This document shows positions 1 through 7,956 of a stretch of 64,000 nt of DNA, one piece after another. Both the position numbers and the translations under genes were made by a program. Numbering within the stretch: position 1 is the first letter of the stretch; each line of letters starts with the position of its first letter. Source of the DNA: Salegentibacter echinorum (lineage in GTDB: Bacteria; Bacteroidota; Bacteroidia; Flavobacteriales; Flavobacteriaceae); assembly GCF_900129445.1 (NCBI RefSeq), contig NZ_FQVT01000007.1, positions 85,654-149,653 on the forward strand, given 5' to 3'. Under the pieces are notes generated by a model that ran no database searches, was not told the DNA's origin, and worked only from the letters and a program-made list of their open reading frames with translations.

Positions 1-101
1 AAAAGCCCTAACAAGCCAATCACCACAAAAACAGAAGCTAATGCCAGTGGAAAAGCTTTGTTTTTCATTGCCCATTCTATCATCGAACCTTGTTTTTTCA
101 T
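1..101 (-). CDS. RND efflux permease, N-terminal fragment (runs off left edge)
   Basis: Reading leftward from the ATG at 101-99 gives MKKQGSMIEWAMKNKAFPLA and then a hydrophobic run, the usual cytoplasmic start and first transmembrane helix of an AcrB-type RND pump. Only about 33 codons are in the window. The start lies 11 bp beyond the stop of the membrane fusion protein gene, on the same strand, which is the standard MFP-permease order. The family assignment therefore rests on context and this short N-terminus. RND permeases are inner-membrane proton antiporters that take substrates to an outer-membrane channel; the substrate cannot be inferred here. Confidence 0.8.
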   Translation of the reverse strand, partial: MKKQGSMIEWAMKNKAFPLALASVFVVIGLLGL

Positions 102-112
102 AAAATAAGGAC

Positions 113-1168
113 TTATTGTTTGTTTATAATTGTAACCGGAGTGTCTTGAGTGAGCTTATGGTAGCCTGAAGTGATAAGTTGATCTCCTTTTTGTAAACCT
201 TCAGTGATGGCGATGCCATTGTTGTATAGTTTTCCGGTTTTTACAATGCGTCTTTCTGCTTTGTTTTCGTTTACTACATAGACAAAATTTTCATTCTTTT
301 CGGTTACCGATACGGTTTCTACAGGAACAATGAAAGTGTTAGAGGCTTCTTCTGAAGTATTTTCTTTTTCGGGAAGTGTAACGGTACAGGCCATCCCGGG
401 CTTTATTTTTTTGTCTTTATTGTTAATGGTAATTTTTGCGGTATAGCTAGGGGTGTTACTGTCTGATTGTACGGATATTTCGGTAATTTCACCTTCATAT
501 TCGGTATCTAAGACTTCTATTTTTACAATGGCTTTATCTCCGGTTTGATATTGGTTTACCTGATCGTCTGGAATTGGAATGATGGCTTTAAGCTTATCGA
601 TATCAAAAAAATCGACGATGGGTTGGCCGGGTGATGCCAGATCTCCGGTTTCCATCATTTTTTCACCAATATAACCAGTAAAAGGAGCGGTAATACGGGT
701 GAATTTCACGTTTTGGTAGCTGGCTTGCGCGGCTGCTTCGGCCTGTTTGTAATTGGAGCGTGCTTCTACCATTTTTACTTCAGCAATACTTCCTTTTTTA
801 TAGACTTCTTCTACACGATTGTAATTGTCTTTTGCCATTTCAGCTTGCGCTCTTCTTGCTTCATACTGTTTTTGATAGGCTGTACCATCTATTTTGGCAA
901 TTAGGCTTCCTTTTTGTACAAAATCGCCCATACCTACCGGAAATTGTTCAATGGTCCCGGATACCTGAAAACTTAGTTTTACGCTTTTATCGGCAGCAAT
1001 TCTACCAGTGGCAGAAAAATGGGCTCCACTACTTTCTAAAGAAGTGTTGCCTACCATTACGGTTTTAACCTCGATGGGTTGAATTTCCCTTTCTTTTTCT
1101 TCTTTTTTACAACTTTGAAGCGTTAACGTTGCCAAACAAAACAAAAGGATGAAATGAAACTTGCGCAT
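113..1168 (-). CDS. RND efflux periplasmic adaptor (membrane fusion) lipoprotein
   Basis: 351 aa, a normal length for an AcrA/HlyD-type adaptor. The N-terminus carries a lipoprotein signal with Cys20 in an LQSC lipobox, so the protein is probably lipid-anchored. Residues about 55-100 and 155-190 form the split lipoyl (barrel-sandwich) domain (GDFVQKGSLIAKID; ITAPFTGYIGEKMMETGD). Residues 100-150 form a helical hairpin, followed by a beta-barrel and a C-terminal membrane-proximal domain (VTEGLQKGDQLITSG-like end). The adaptor joins the inner-membrane RND pump to an outer-membrane channel. It lies 31 bp after a tetR gene and 11 bp before the pump, giving a tetR-MFP-RND operon. Induction by a ligand of the TetR protein is the expected mode of control. 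Confidence 0.93.
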   Translation of the reverse strand: MRKFHFILLFCLATLTLQSCKKEEKEREIQPIEVKTVMVGNTSLESSGAHFSATGRIAADKSVKLSFQVSGTIEQFPVGMGDFVQKGSLIAKIDGTAYQKQYEARRAQAEMAKDNYNRVEEVYKKGSIAEVKMVEARSNYKQAEAAAQASYQNVKFTRITAPFTGYIGEKMMETGDLASPGQPIVDFFDIDKLKAIIPIPDDQVNQYQTGDKAIVKIEVLDTEYEGEITEISVQSDSNTPSYTAKITINNKDKKIKPGMACTVTLPEKENTSEEASNTFIVPVETVSVTEKNENFVYVVNENKAERRIVKTGKLYNNGIAITEGLQKGDQLITSGYHKLTQDTPVTIINKQ

Positions 1169-1199
1169 ATGTTATAATTTTAATTTGTGAGGATTTTAG

Positions 1200-1790
1200 T
1201 TATTGATCGTATTTTAAACCTTTAATAAGAATATTGACAAGCCAATCGAGCCTTACTGACATATTTTCTATGGAACCGTAAAGGAGCATTTCTTTTTCTA
1301 AACCGCTATAGGCGGTTACCATAGTCATTGCTAAAAATTGCATATTTTCCTGACTAATGGGGGCGATTTCTTTTTTATGGATTGCCCACGTGAGTATTTC
1401 TTGAAAAATACTATTCTCTATATGTCTTAACTTCATAAATAGGGAATGAGCAATGTTGAAGTTTTGCTTAATGTCTTCTAGCAAAAAAGTATACTCTTTG
1501 GTTTTATTTATGAGACTTTTGAGTTTAATCTCATTATATAACCGTAGGTTTTCTTCAATAGTGTTAGATTTTTTAATTTTCGCTTTGGCAGGTTCTATTA
1601 TAGAAAAGTATTCCATTTCGGCCACCTGCTCAAAAACTTCATGTTTGTTTTTAAAGTAATAGTAGAGTGTGCTTCTACCTTTATTTGCGGCTTTGGCAAT
1701 ATTATCCATTGTGACTTTATCAAACCCCAATTTTTTAAATACCGCCACGGAAGAATTAATAATGTGATCTTTAACTAAATCGTCTTTCAT
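1200..1790 (-). CDS. TetR/AcrR family transcriptional regulator
   Basis: 196 aa from the chosen start. An upstream in-frame Met at 1826 would add 12 residues and overlap the promoter/operator, so ATG 1790-1788 (MKDDLVKDHIINSS...) is preferred. Residues about 8-55 are a canonical TetR helix-turn-helix (VTMDNIAKAANKGRSTLYYY). The rest is an all-helical ligand-binding domain with no recognisable specificity. It is the first gene of the efflux operon, so it probably represses itself and the pump genes. A 23-bp perfect-arm palindrome in its promoter is the obvious operator. The -7-like motif sits only four bases before this ATG, so the transcript may have almost no leader. Confidence 0.92.
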   Translation of the reverse strand: MKDDLVKDHIINSSVAVFKKLGFDKVTMDNIAKAANKGRSTLYYYFKNKHEVFEQVAEMEYFSIIEPAKAKIKKSNTIEENLRLYNEIKLKSLINKTKEYTFLLEDIKQNFNIAHSLFMKLRHIENSIFQEILTWAIHKKEIAPISQENMQFLAMTMVTAYSGLEKEMLLYGSIENMSVRLDWLVNILIKGLKYDQ

Positions 1791-1794
1791 TGGA

Positions 1795-1829
1795 CAAATA
1801 TAATTAAAATGTTTAATTATAGACAAAAA
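1795..1829 (-). promoter_or_regulatory. Promoter with overlapping TetR-type operator palindrome
   Basis: On the minus strand TTTTTG (1829-1824) and TATATTTG (1802-1795) match the Bacteroidota -33 and TAnnTTTG -7 elements, with 21 nt between them. The spacer holds a perfect inverted repeat, TATAATTAAA - 3 nt - TTTAATTATA, at 1799-1821. This is the classic layout of an autoregulatory TetR operator. The motif matches are direct; binding by the adjacent TetR protein is inference. Confidence 0.7.
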
Positions 1830-2930
1830 CCAAAATAATATCGAAATAAAAAATATGAATAATATGATTATCTAAAGTGACAACCAATCCACATAACCTC
1901 TTTATTTCCCTTACTGAATTTGAGACGAGAATGAATGAAAAATCCATATTAGAAAGGTTCAATGAAAAAGCACACCAAATTTTAAAGCAGCCGGGGTGTT
2001 TAACATAGAAAGATGCGATAATTAATTTATTATAAATTTGGATAAAGCCATAGAGCGTGAAATATTTTCGCATCTGGTTCACGAAGAAATTATTCCAAAT
2101 TTGACAGATGTCAAAAATTTATTACCTGGCTAGTATAAATGTCTTAACATCGGGGTATACCGCTATTCATGTTAGGGAAGATAAAATAATAATAAAATAC
2201 TATTAGATTGCTGGAGAAGTGCAAATATCAAAGGATAGCAAAATATTTGATTGAAAAAATAAAACAGAATTATCCAAAAAAAACTTATCAAAGCCACTTG
2301 CTACATCCCTCAAAAGGATTTTTTAAGCATCTGAGCTTTGTGCTTAAAAAACTGGATAAAGAACTTAATGGAATAATGATGGAACGTAGAATTGTTTAAT
2401 AAAAAAAATCTCTAGAATATTTTTTAAGATTAAAAAAGAAAAGATAAACGTACAAATAATTCTTTATGAACATTCCTATGGGGATGCCTGTAGGGATATT
2501 CATTACCAATGGCTTATCTAATATTTTGAAGACACTAATATGACAAATCTTTTTTTGAGAGCTCTCTAAAAGAAATCCTATATAAAAGGAATATATTTTC
2601 TATACTCTCTAGAAAATTAAATTGTTGTTTCTATTGGGTTGGAAAGAGTTACGGACAAAGAATACACCTTGGTCAAGATGAAATTGAAACCAGATTTCCG
2701 AGAATTAAGGATTCGACAGTTGTTAACGAATAAAGCCTTGGAAAAACTCAAGAAATGAAATTGCACAGCATGATTTTGTATACCAATCATCCATTGTTTC
2801 TGGTTTTAAATATGTATTGCAAGTATGGTTTCCGGTTTGAGAAACCTTAAATTCTATTGGCAAAGAGAGCGACCAAAAAATGGTAAAGAATTTTTTTCAT
2901 CCTGAAACCAGTAATTTCTAAGATTTTATA
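1830..2930. other. Gene-poor decayed stretch
   Basis: About 1.1 kb, very AT-rich, with no convincing gene. Short open stretches occur on the plus strand (for example around 1905-2010 and 2208-2399, 63 aa, Lys-rich) but are broken by stops or have no recognisable family. Together with the ATPase remnant just to the right, this looks like degraded mobile-element DNA. The 63-aa open frame at 2208-2399 cannot be excluded as a small gene, but I see no supporting signal. Confidence 0.5.
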
Positions 2931-3053
2931 CTACACTTTTGTCTTTACTTCTTTATAAAACGCGACTAACTTAAACAGCTGCTGCATTTGGCTGCTTACG
3001 CTGTTTCCGTAGCGTTCATCTTCTCATCATCATTAAGGTTGGTGATGATAGTT
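2931..3053 (-). pseudogene. Remnant of a second DnaC-like ATPase gene (C-terminal end)
   Basis: The minus strand reads TNLNDDEKMN and then, after a frame change, YGNSVSSQMQQLFKLVAF, ending at a stop at 2933-2931. This aligns with the C-terminal end of the intact ATPase encoded just to the right (TNLNADELEERYGNRVRSRM..., near 3660-3750). Only the last 35-40 codons survive and they are frameshifted. It is evidence for an older, related element at the same place. Confidence 0.7.
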
Positions 3054-3121
3054 TAAATCGCCCCCATCCCTATAAATTCTTGGGATTTTCTAATGTTCTT
3101 AATGAATTACCATAATCCATA

Positions 3122-3637
3122 TTAGGGTTTTAGATCGTTTTTATTCAATGTTTTCATAACAATCTGCTTCGGTAAAAAATTCCAACAAAAATAACTACTG
3201 CTAAAAGTAATTTTATTACGGTTGTCGAACTTCATGCGCTTATCAAACATTAATAATTGTAAATCCCTCTCTTTAAATAATTGCTTTGGAGCAGCATCAT
3301 TTAGCCAAGTATTGGTCATTAAAAGAGCAAAAGGTTTTTTGAAGTAAAGGGCGCGTTCAAAAATTAAACGTTTGTTGGTAAAGGGTGGATTAGAGATAAG
3401 GATATCCCAATTCTTAGGTTCGTAGGTATAAAAATTTTCTCCATTTGAAATATGGGAATATACCACTGGACTTTGAAGAGAAATAAGTTTGACAAACCAA
3501 CTATCTTTAGTATCAAAAGGACACCAAATGATTTTGCCTTTAGGGATATATTCTAAAATTGGAAGTACTCCATACGCAGGGGTATGGCATTCATCGTTTT
3601 TACCATTTGAATACAATATTTTTTTCGAATCTATCAT
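3122..3637 (-). CDS. Putative N6-adenine DNA methyltransferase, short (mobile-element type)
   Basis: 171 aa. The central motif ISNPPFTNK (residues ~80-88) is the NPPF catalytic motif IV of amino-methyltransferases. The flanking pattern (CPFDTKDSWFVKLI..., later NTWLNDAAPKQLF) resembles small phage and mobile-element proteins often annotated as adenine methyltransferase or, misleadingly, sugar-phosphate nucleotidyltransferase. No clear FxGxG SAM-binding motif is visible, and the protein is shorter than a full Dam enzyme. Its ATG overlaps the stop of the upstream ATPase gene (ATGA), so it is the last gene of the xis-replication operon. It may modify element DNA or protect it from host restriction; that role is inferred. 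Confidence 0.65.
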   Translation of the reverse strand: MIDSKKILYSNGKNDECHTPAYGVLPILEYIPKGKIIWCPFDTKDSWFVKLISLQSPVVYSHISNGENFYTYEPKNWDILISNPPFTNKRLIFERALYFKKPFALLMTNTWLNDAAPKQLFKERDLQLLMFDKRMKFDNRNKITFSSSYFCWNFLPKQIVMKTLNKNDLKP

Positions 3638-4296
3638 ACTCTTTTGTCGTTGCTTTTTTTATCAAAAGCAATTAAATTAAATAGTTCTCGCATCCGGCTT
3701 CGCACTCGATTTCCGTAACGTTCTTCAAGTTCATCAGCGTTTAGGTTGGTGGTAGCGTGAGTCTTGACTTTATGTTTGGTTTGCAAGTATAAATCATAAC
3801 GAGATAAAAGCACTTCTCCCATAACATTCAAATCTTTTCCGTAAAACCTACCGGCGGGTTCTACGCCCAGATCGTCAAAGCAGAAGAATTTAGTATTGCC
3901 ATATTCTTCAATAGTTTTGAAACCTAAATGATTAAAACTGAAACTTACATTACGGCAAGGGATCATTTCATAGGGGCGTTGAAAAGGAACTAAATGTCGA
4001 AGCAACTTCATTAAACTGGTTTTGCCACAACCTACCGGACCGGAAAGGAGGATTCCTTTTTCTAAATCGATATCAAATTTGCTGCAAGACTCACGGTCTC
4101 TGATAAAATATGAGCATAATTTCAAAAGTATCTTTTTATCCTCTTCATAAATCCTGAATCTTTTACCGAAAAGTAGTTTACCTTTTGCATCCAGGTAAAT
4201 CAAGATTTTCAGAAAATCGTATGTTACGTTTTTACCGTCAAATTCACCTAGCGAATATTCCACGCCACCTTCGGTTATTTTAGAGGGGTTGTCCAT
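3634..4296 (-). CDS. DnaC/IstB-like ATPase, replication helicase-loader type
   Basis: About 220 aa from the chosen start MDNPSKITEGGVEYS (ATG at 4296). An upstream Met at 4374 would overlap the preceding gene by nearly 100 bp with low-complexity basic sequence, so I reject it. Walker A is GPVGCGKTSLMK, Walker B is FFCFDDLG, and ATTNLNADELEERYG is a sensor-I-like segment followed by an Arg-rich end. This is the AAA+ DnaC-like architecture found beside replication proteins in Bacteroidota mobile elements. The start overlaps the end of the upstream gene by 17 bp and the stop overlaps the methyltransferase start, indicating tight translational coupling. The likely role is to load a helicase at the element's replication origin. 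Confidence 0.8.
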   Translation of the reverse strand: MDNPSKITEGGVEYSLGEFDGKNVTYDFLKILIYLDAKGKLLFGKRFRIYEEDKKILLKLCSYFIRDRESCSKFDIDLEKGILLSGPVGCGKTSLMKLLRHLVPFQRPYEMIPCRNVSFSFNHLGFKTIEEYGNTKFFCFDDLGVEPAGRFYGKDLNVMGEVLLSRYDLYLQTKHKVKTHATTNLNADELEERYGNRVRSRMRELFNLIAFDKKSNDKRV

Positions 4297-4999
4297 AGTC
4301 TTTGGTTTTAGTGGTACGCAAGTTATCCTCTTTATGATACGCTTGCTTTTTGTTTGGCCTGTTTTCCTGGTCAAACAATTCGGTTCTATCCATCCAGTTC
4401 ACGGCTAAGGCTTTCCAGTCACGTATGGCTTTTCCATCGCTCGTTTTCCAATCTTTGTTTTCGTAATGATCGAAAAATTTTTCTCCTTCATTTGCATCAA
4501 AATTTTTTTCAATAAAAAAATCTAAAACAGCCTGCCTGGCCTTTGGCTGTTTATTATTGTTTTCTTGTTTGTTATTGTTTATAGTAGATACCAATGCTTG
4601 TCCACTGGTGGGACGGTGCTGGTTCACTACCGGTTCACGTATGGGATGGTACTGTTCCGCAAGTTGCTCTAATTTGGGATCGTAGTGTCCCAGATCTGGT
4701 TCATCACTTGTCCCGATAATGGACATCTTAATTTTACTTCCTTTATAAGGATTATTTGATGGAAAATAGGTGAGGTAATTCCACGAGTTAAGGTCAGTTA
4801 CGCAACGATGATAAGTAGATTTAGAACCAATCTTGGCCGCGCGCATCAAATCTCTACGGTTCACAAAAAAATCTTCTGCAAAACGGCTACTGTTCCATTC
4901 CTGAAACAGCGCCATATACAGACTGATGTGAGTAGGGTTTAAACGGTCATCGAAATAGAACGCTGAAAAAGCCGAATTCAATAGCTTAATGTAGTTCAT
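4280..4999 (-). CDS. DnaD-like replication initiation / helicase-loader partner protein
   Basis: 239 aa. The N-terminal ~95 residues look like a winged helix (LNPTHISLYMALFQEW; VNRRDLMRAAKIGSKSTYHRC). A low-complexity linker rich in Asn and Gln follows at about 145-155. The C-terminal ~60 residues (VLDFFIEKNFDANEGEKFF, then DWKALAVNWMDR) match the DnaD-C / phage replisome-organizer pattern in which a helical domain ends in a W-K-A-x-x-x-x-W motif. It sits 3 bp after xis and overlaps the DnaC-like ATPase gene, an arrangement common in Bacteroidota integrative elements. Replication initiation of the excised element is the likely role. Confidence 0.65.
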   Translation of the reverse strand: MNYIKLLNSAFSAFYFDDRLNPTHISLYMALFQEWNSSRFAEDFFVNRRDLMRAAKIGSKSTYHRCVTDLNSWNYLTYFPSNNPYKGSKIKMSIIGTSDEPDLGHYDPKLEQLAEQYHPIREPVVNQHRPTSGQALVSTINNNKQENNNKQPKARQAVLDFFIEKNFDANEGEKFFDHYENKDWKTSDGKAIRDWKALAVNWMDRTELFDQENRPNKKQAYHKEDNLRTTKTKDYGQPL

Positions 5000-5002
5000 C
5001 TC

Positions 5003-5287
5003 TTAAGAACTTAAATCGTGCTGAACACGATTTTCTTCCATTACGTTTTGGATCTCTTCAGCATCATAATAAATAATACCACCTACTTTTGTGTAGGGAA
5101 GGGTACCATTAATCCGTAAATTTTGAAGTGTTCCAGGACTTATTTGAAGTAAGTCCATCACCTCAGAAGATTTAAGATACTTTTTGATTTTTCCGGAAGA
5201 TTGTTTGGCTAGAAGGTTTTTGATATCATCCAGTAATTCCATTTTGAATTCTTGAAGATCGTCGGTGGTAATAATACTTGTTGGCAT
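5003..5287 (-). CDS. Excisionase-type helix-turn-helix protein (MerR-like, HTH_17)
   Basis: 94 aa. After a coiled N-terminus (residues 8-30), residues about 38-85 form a winged MerR-like domain: YLKSSEVMDLLQISPGTLQN, then LPYTKVGGIIYYDAEEIQNV. This is typical of the small HTH_17 proteins that act as excisionases or recombination directionality factors in Bacteroidota conjugative and mobilizable elements. It is the first gene of the leftward operon that continues into the replication genes. Pairing with the tyrosine integrase at 12.5-13.7 kb is likely but not proven. Confidence 0.75.
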   Translation of the reverse strand: MPTSIITTDDLQEFKMELLDDIKNLLAKQSSGKIKKYLKSSEVMDLLQISPGTLQNLRINGTLPYTKVGGIIYYDAEEIQNVMEENRVQHDLSS

Positions 5288-5505
5288 AATAGAACGATTT
5301 ATGGAAAAGCTTTAATAAATTTAAATAGTTAGCTTTTACCTGATTTAACTTTCGTTCTACGAATTTGGAGAGTTTTATTGGGTTTTCTTCACAAGTCGAA
5401 CCCAAGTTGTGCAAAGATTTAACATTCTGTTATTTAGTGGTTTTTGAATTGGTTTAATATATAAAAGGCTTTTCTTATTATATAGAATTTGCTAAAATCT
5501 ACTTT

Positions 5506-5547
5506 AAAGCAAACACCCAAGTTGAAACCAACTTGGGTGTTTGCTTT
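5506..5547. terminator. Strong intrinsic terminator hairpin
   Basis: A perfect 19-bp stem (5506-5524 with 5529-5547) closes on the tetraloop AAAC. It lies 20 bp after the stop of the rteC-like gene and before the xis operon. The stem begins and ends with A/T runs, so it could work on either strand. It separates the two leftward units. Confidence 0.85.
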
Positions 5548-5566
5548 ATAAATAATCTCTTTAAAT

Positions 5567-6406
5567 TTAATTATCTGCTTCTTTAATTTTTTTCAGGAGG
5601 CTTGTTTTCAATAAATCTAAAAATCTAGCGTAATCTTCTTTACGTCCTCTGATTTCCAAAAAGCTTCGATAGTAATTTCCCAAGTTGATGTCAAATATTT
5701 TTTCAAAAGCGGTCGCTAAATCCTTAATGTCTCCTTTTACAGTTCCAGATGCTATTAATGAGTAAATAAGTTCAATTAAATCAATTTTATTTGAAGTCCA
5801 CGTAAGACTCAAACTTTCTAATAATTTTTCATTGTTTGAAATTTTTCTTGTTGATTTTTTCAAGTCATTTAATTCATTGGTGTAATGGTTTAACAATAAA
5901 TCATATGCCAAAATCTTTGCAACAGCATTATCGTGGCTAGTAGAGAATTCGGCATCGGTATAAAAATGAGATGTATCTGAAAGTAAGCCGATGTTATCAT
6001 TACCACGTAAAAAATAAAACTCATCTAGAAAAGTAGCATTCTGTCTATAATATTTAATAAACTCAGCATTGTGATAATAATATTCCTGAAGTTTTTTTAT
6101 TTCAGTGTCTAAGTATTTACGTTTTGACTTATCGGTACCTCTTGGTTTCTGAAGTAGGTATTTATATAATTTAGCATAAAACTTAAGTTGCCCGTAGATG
6201 AATGGTTTTTGCTTTTTGAAAAAGAGGATTTCATTTTCTTTATTGATAAAATTATTTTCTCGTAAAACAACTCTTAATTTTTGTAAATATTTTCGAGATA
6301 TTTTAATGCCTTCTTCAACATTCGAAAATTCATTGAGGTTTTTGTCGTTAACGTCATCAAGCGCTAACTTACATTCATCAAGTATATGTTGTATTTCATT
6401 TGTCAC
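5567..6406 (-). CDS. rteC: RteC family protein
   Basis: 279 aa, helical and Lys/Glu-rich. The C-terminal half contains the conserved RteC segment: WTSNKIDLIELIYSLIASGT, then a helix ending DINLGNYYRSFLEIRGRK and a short basic tail. RteC of CTnDOT-type conjugative transposons activates excision genes. Here the gene lies just upstream, on the same strand, of the xis/replication operon but is separated from it by a strong terminator, as expected for a trans-acting regulator of that operon. No rteA/rteB two-component genes are next to it. Family assignment is fairly firm; the regulatory target is inferred from CTnDOT. Confidence 0.85.
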   Translation of the reverse strand: MTNEIQHILDECKLALDDVNDKNLNEFSNVEEGIKISRKYLQKLRVVLRENNFINKENEILFFKKQKPFIYGQLKFYAKLYKYLLQKPRGTDKSKRKYLDTEIKKLQEYYYHNAEFIKYYRQNATFLDEFYFLRGNDNIGLLSDTSHFYTDAEFSTSHDNAVAKILAYDLLLNHYTNELNDLKKSTRKISNNEKLLESLSLTWTSNKIDLIELIYSLIASGTVKGDIKDLATAFEKIFDINLGNYYRSFLEIRGRKEDYARFLDLLKTSLLKKIKEADN

Positions 6407-6544
6407 TAAAATTTAGTTTTATCAAGCTGATTACATCTTATTGAACCTGCATAACTTCAATGATCATATTAAATCCTTTTCGAATTGATTATTAATATAT
6501 TTATGTTGATAATCAATTATTTAGGTATGGATATTTTTTAAAAC

Positions 6545-6802
6545 CTAATATAGTTCAATACATACGAAGCCATATTTTCTTAATTCATTAGCTAAAAAGT
6601 TATTTTGATGAGGTGGATAATTTACTCTCAATATGTTATCTACATCCTCTAAATCAAAATTCCAGTTTCCAGCTCCCACTAAAATGTCAAGCATTGCTCT
6701 AAGTTCATTTATATTGGTCTCAGTTGCTACTGAGGTCCTAAAAATTGATATTTCCATTTTAACCTCAACGTTTCTAACATTTTGTTTTTTAGGTACATTC
6801 AT
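6545..6802 (-). CDS. Small HMA-like fold protein lacking CxxC, function unknown
   Basis: 85 aa from ATG 6802-6800, chosen because it overlaps the upstream stop as ATGA. A longer in-frame start at 6820 is possible. The core (MEISIFRTSVATETNINELR, then DLEDVDNILRVNY and LRKYGFVCIELY) has the beta-alpha-beta spacing and closing GF-C-x-E-L of a ferredoxin/HMA-like fold. It has no CxxC metal-binding motif. Small proteins of this kind occur widely in Bacteroidota without known function. Translational coupling to the MBL-fold hydrolase suggests a shared role or simple co-expression. Confidence 0.7.
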   Translation of the reverse strand: MNVPKKQNVRNVEVKMEISIFRTSVATETNINELRAMLDILVGAGNWNFDLEDVDNILRVNYPPHQNNFLANELRKYGFVCIELY

Positions 6803-7920
6803 TCTATAGTTTCCCACCAATTTTCAAATTTTTGATCAATCATGTCTAGATATACCAGTTCACCGATTTTTGGAGTTATCAATGGAATATTACCCCCTTT
6901 ATTTAATGCGGTAATTTCTGAAAGGGGTTCATTCCAAGGGTGTGCTGCAAGCGCAAATTTTGAAGAATGTACTGGAAATATCCGTTTCGCTTTTAAATCT
7001 ACAGCCGCTTTTAATACATCTTTGGGAAGATTATGTATATATCTCCAAGCCTTATCATATTGACCGTTGTCCAATATTACTAAGTCTAAAGGACCGTGTT
7101 TTTCTCCAATTTCTTTATAATGGGTATCGTATCCGCTATCACCACCTAGATAGATTTTAAAAAGCGAGGTTTGCAGAACATATGAAGCCCATAGGGTGTT
7201 GTTTCTAGATAGCCCTCTCCCTGAAAAATGACGTGCCGGTTCTATAAAAACTATAAAATCCTTATCTAATTCGATTTTTTGATACCAGTCTTTTTCAATT
7301 ATTTTTTTAGGGTCATATCCCCAATGTTCAAAATGAGAACCTACTCCAAGGCCACAAATAACTTTATTTATTTTGTCCTTTAAAGCCACCAAAGTTTTAT
7401 AATCCAAGTGATCATAATGATCGTGGGAAATAAACAAGTAATCGATTTCAGGTAAATCTTTTACAGAATAAATATCCGTACCCTCAAATGATTTTATAGT
7501 ATTTGGAATTGGGGAAGCACTGCCACTAAAAACAGGGTCAACTAAAATTCTCTTTTGGTTTATTTGAATAAAATAGGAGGAATGGCCAAACCAAACTAAT
7601 ACATTTTCATCAAGTGATAGATTTAACAAGTCTGTTTTAATTGAAGGTATTTTATCTTTAGGATAGTGATTAGGTTTATTTTTAATAAGGTTATCATACA
7701 TCACCTCATAGTAATTATAACCCTTTGCCAAAACGGGAGTGTAATTTAAATTTTGGAATTTTCCATTCCGGTAATTGGGGGAACGTTTTATTTTTTCAAG
7801 TCTGGATCCAGTAGGTTTTTTGCCAAACATATCTTGTTGCATATATAAAAATGTAGATGTGATAAGCACGACCATTATTGTAATGAATATTATCATCAAA
7901 TTTTTTATTATTTTTTTCAC
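6799..7920 (-). CDS. MBL-fold metallo-hydrolase, membrane-anchored, NAPE-PLD/UlaG-like
   Basis: 373 aa. Residues 5-25 are one hydrophobic helix (signal anchor), so the enzyme probably faces the periplasm. The metallo-beta-lactamase motif HxHxDH is at 165-171 (SHDHYDHLD). Later metal ligands are visible in LGGDSGYD and in FPVHSSKFALAAHPW. The arrangement, with WFGHSSYFIQ before the motif and EPARHFSGRG after it, is that of the NAPE-PLD/UlaG-like branch, which holds lipid phosphodiesterases, lactonases and many uncharacterised lipoproteins. The substrate is unknown. It lies 36 bp after an SDR gene and overlaps the small HMA-like gene, under a shared divergent promoter next to tetR. Confidence 0.9.
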   Translation of the reverse strand: MKKIIKNLMIIFITIMVVLITSTFLYMQQDMFGKKPTGSRLEKIKRSPNYRNGKFQNLNYTPVLAKGYNYYEVMYDNLIKNKPNHYPKDKIPSIKTDLLNLSLDENVLVWFGHSSYFIQINQKRILVDPVFSGSASPIPNTIKSFEGTDIYSVKDLPEIDYLFISHDHYDHLDYKTLVALKDKINKVICGLGVGSHFEHWGYDPKKIIEKDWYQKIELDKDFIVFIEPARHFSGRGLSRNNTLWASYVLQTSLFKIYLGGDSGYDTHYKEIGEKHGPLDLVILDNGQYDKAWRYIHNLPKDVLKAAVDLKAKRIFPVHSSKFALAAHPWNEPLSEITALNKGGNIPLITPKIGELVYLDMIDQKFENWWETIE

Positions 7921-7956
7921 CTAAATTTTTTAAATTGTTTATAGATTCTTCGTTTC

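Noticed and set aside
713..1068. Plus-strand frames inside the membrane fusion protein gene
   Set aside because: Antisense shadows of a well-supported gene; Phe/Leu-rich with no motifs.
1813..2082. 89-codon minus-strand frame upstream of tetR
   Set aside because: It overlaps the promoter/operator and encodes low-complexity sequence with no recognisable family.
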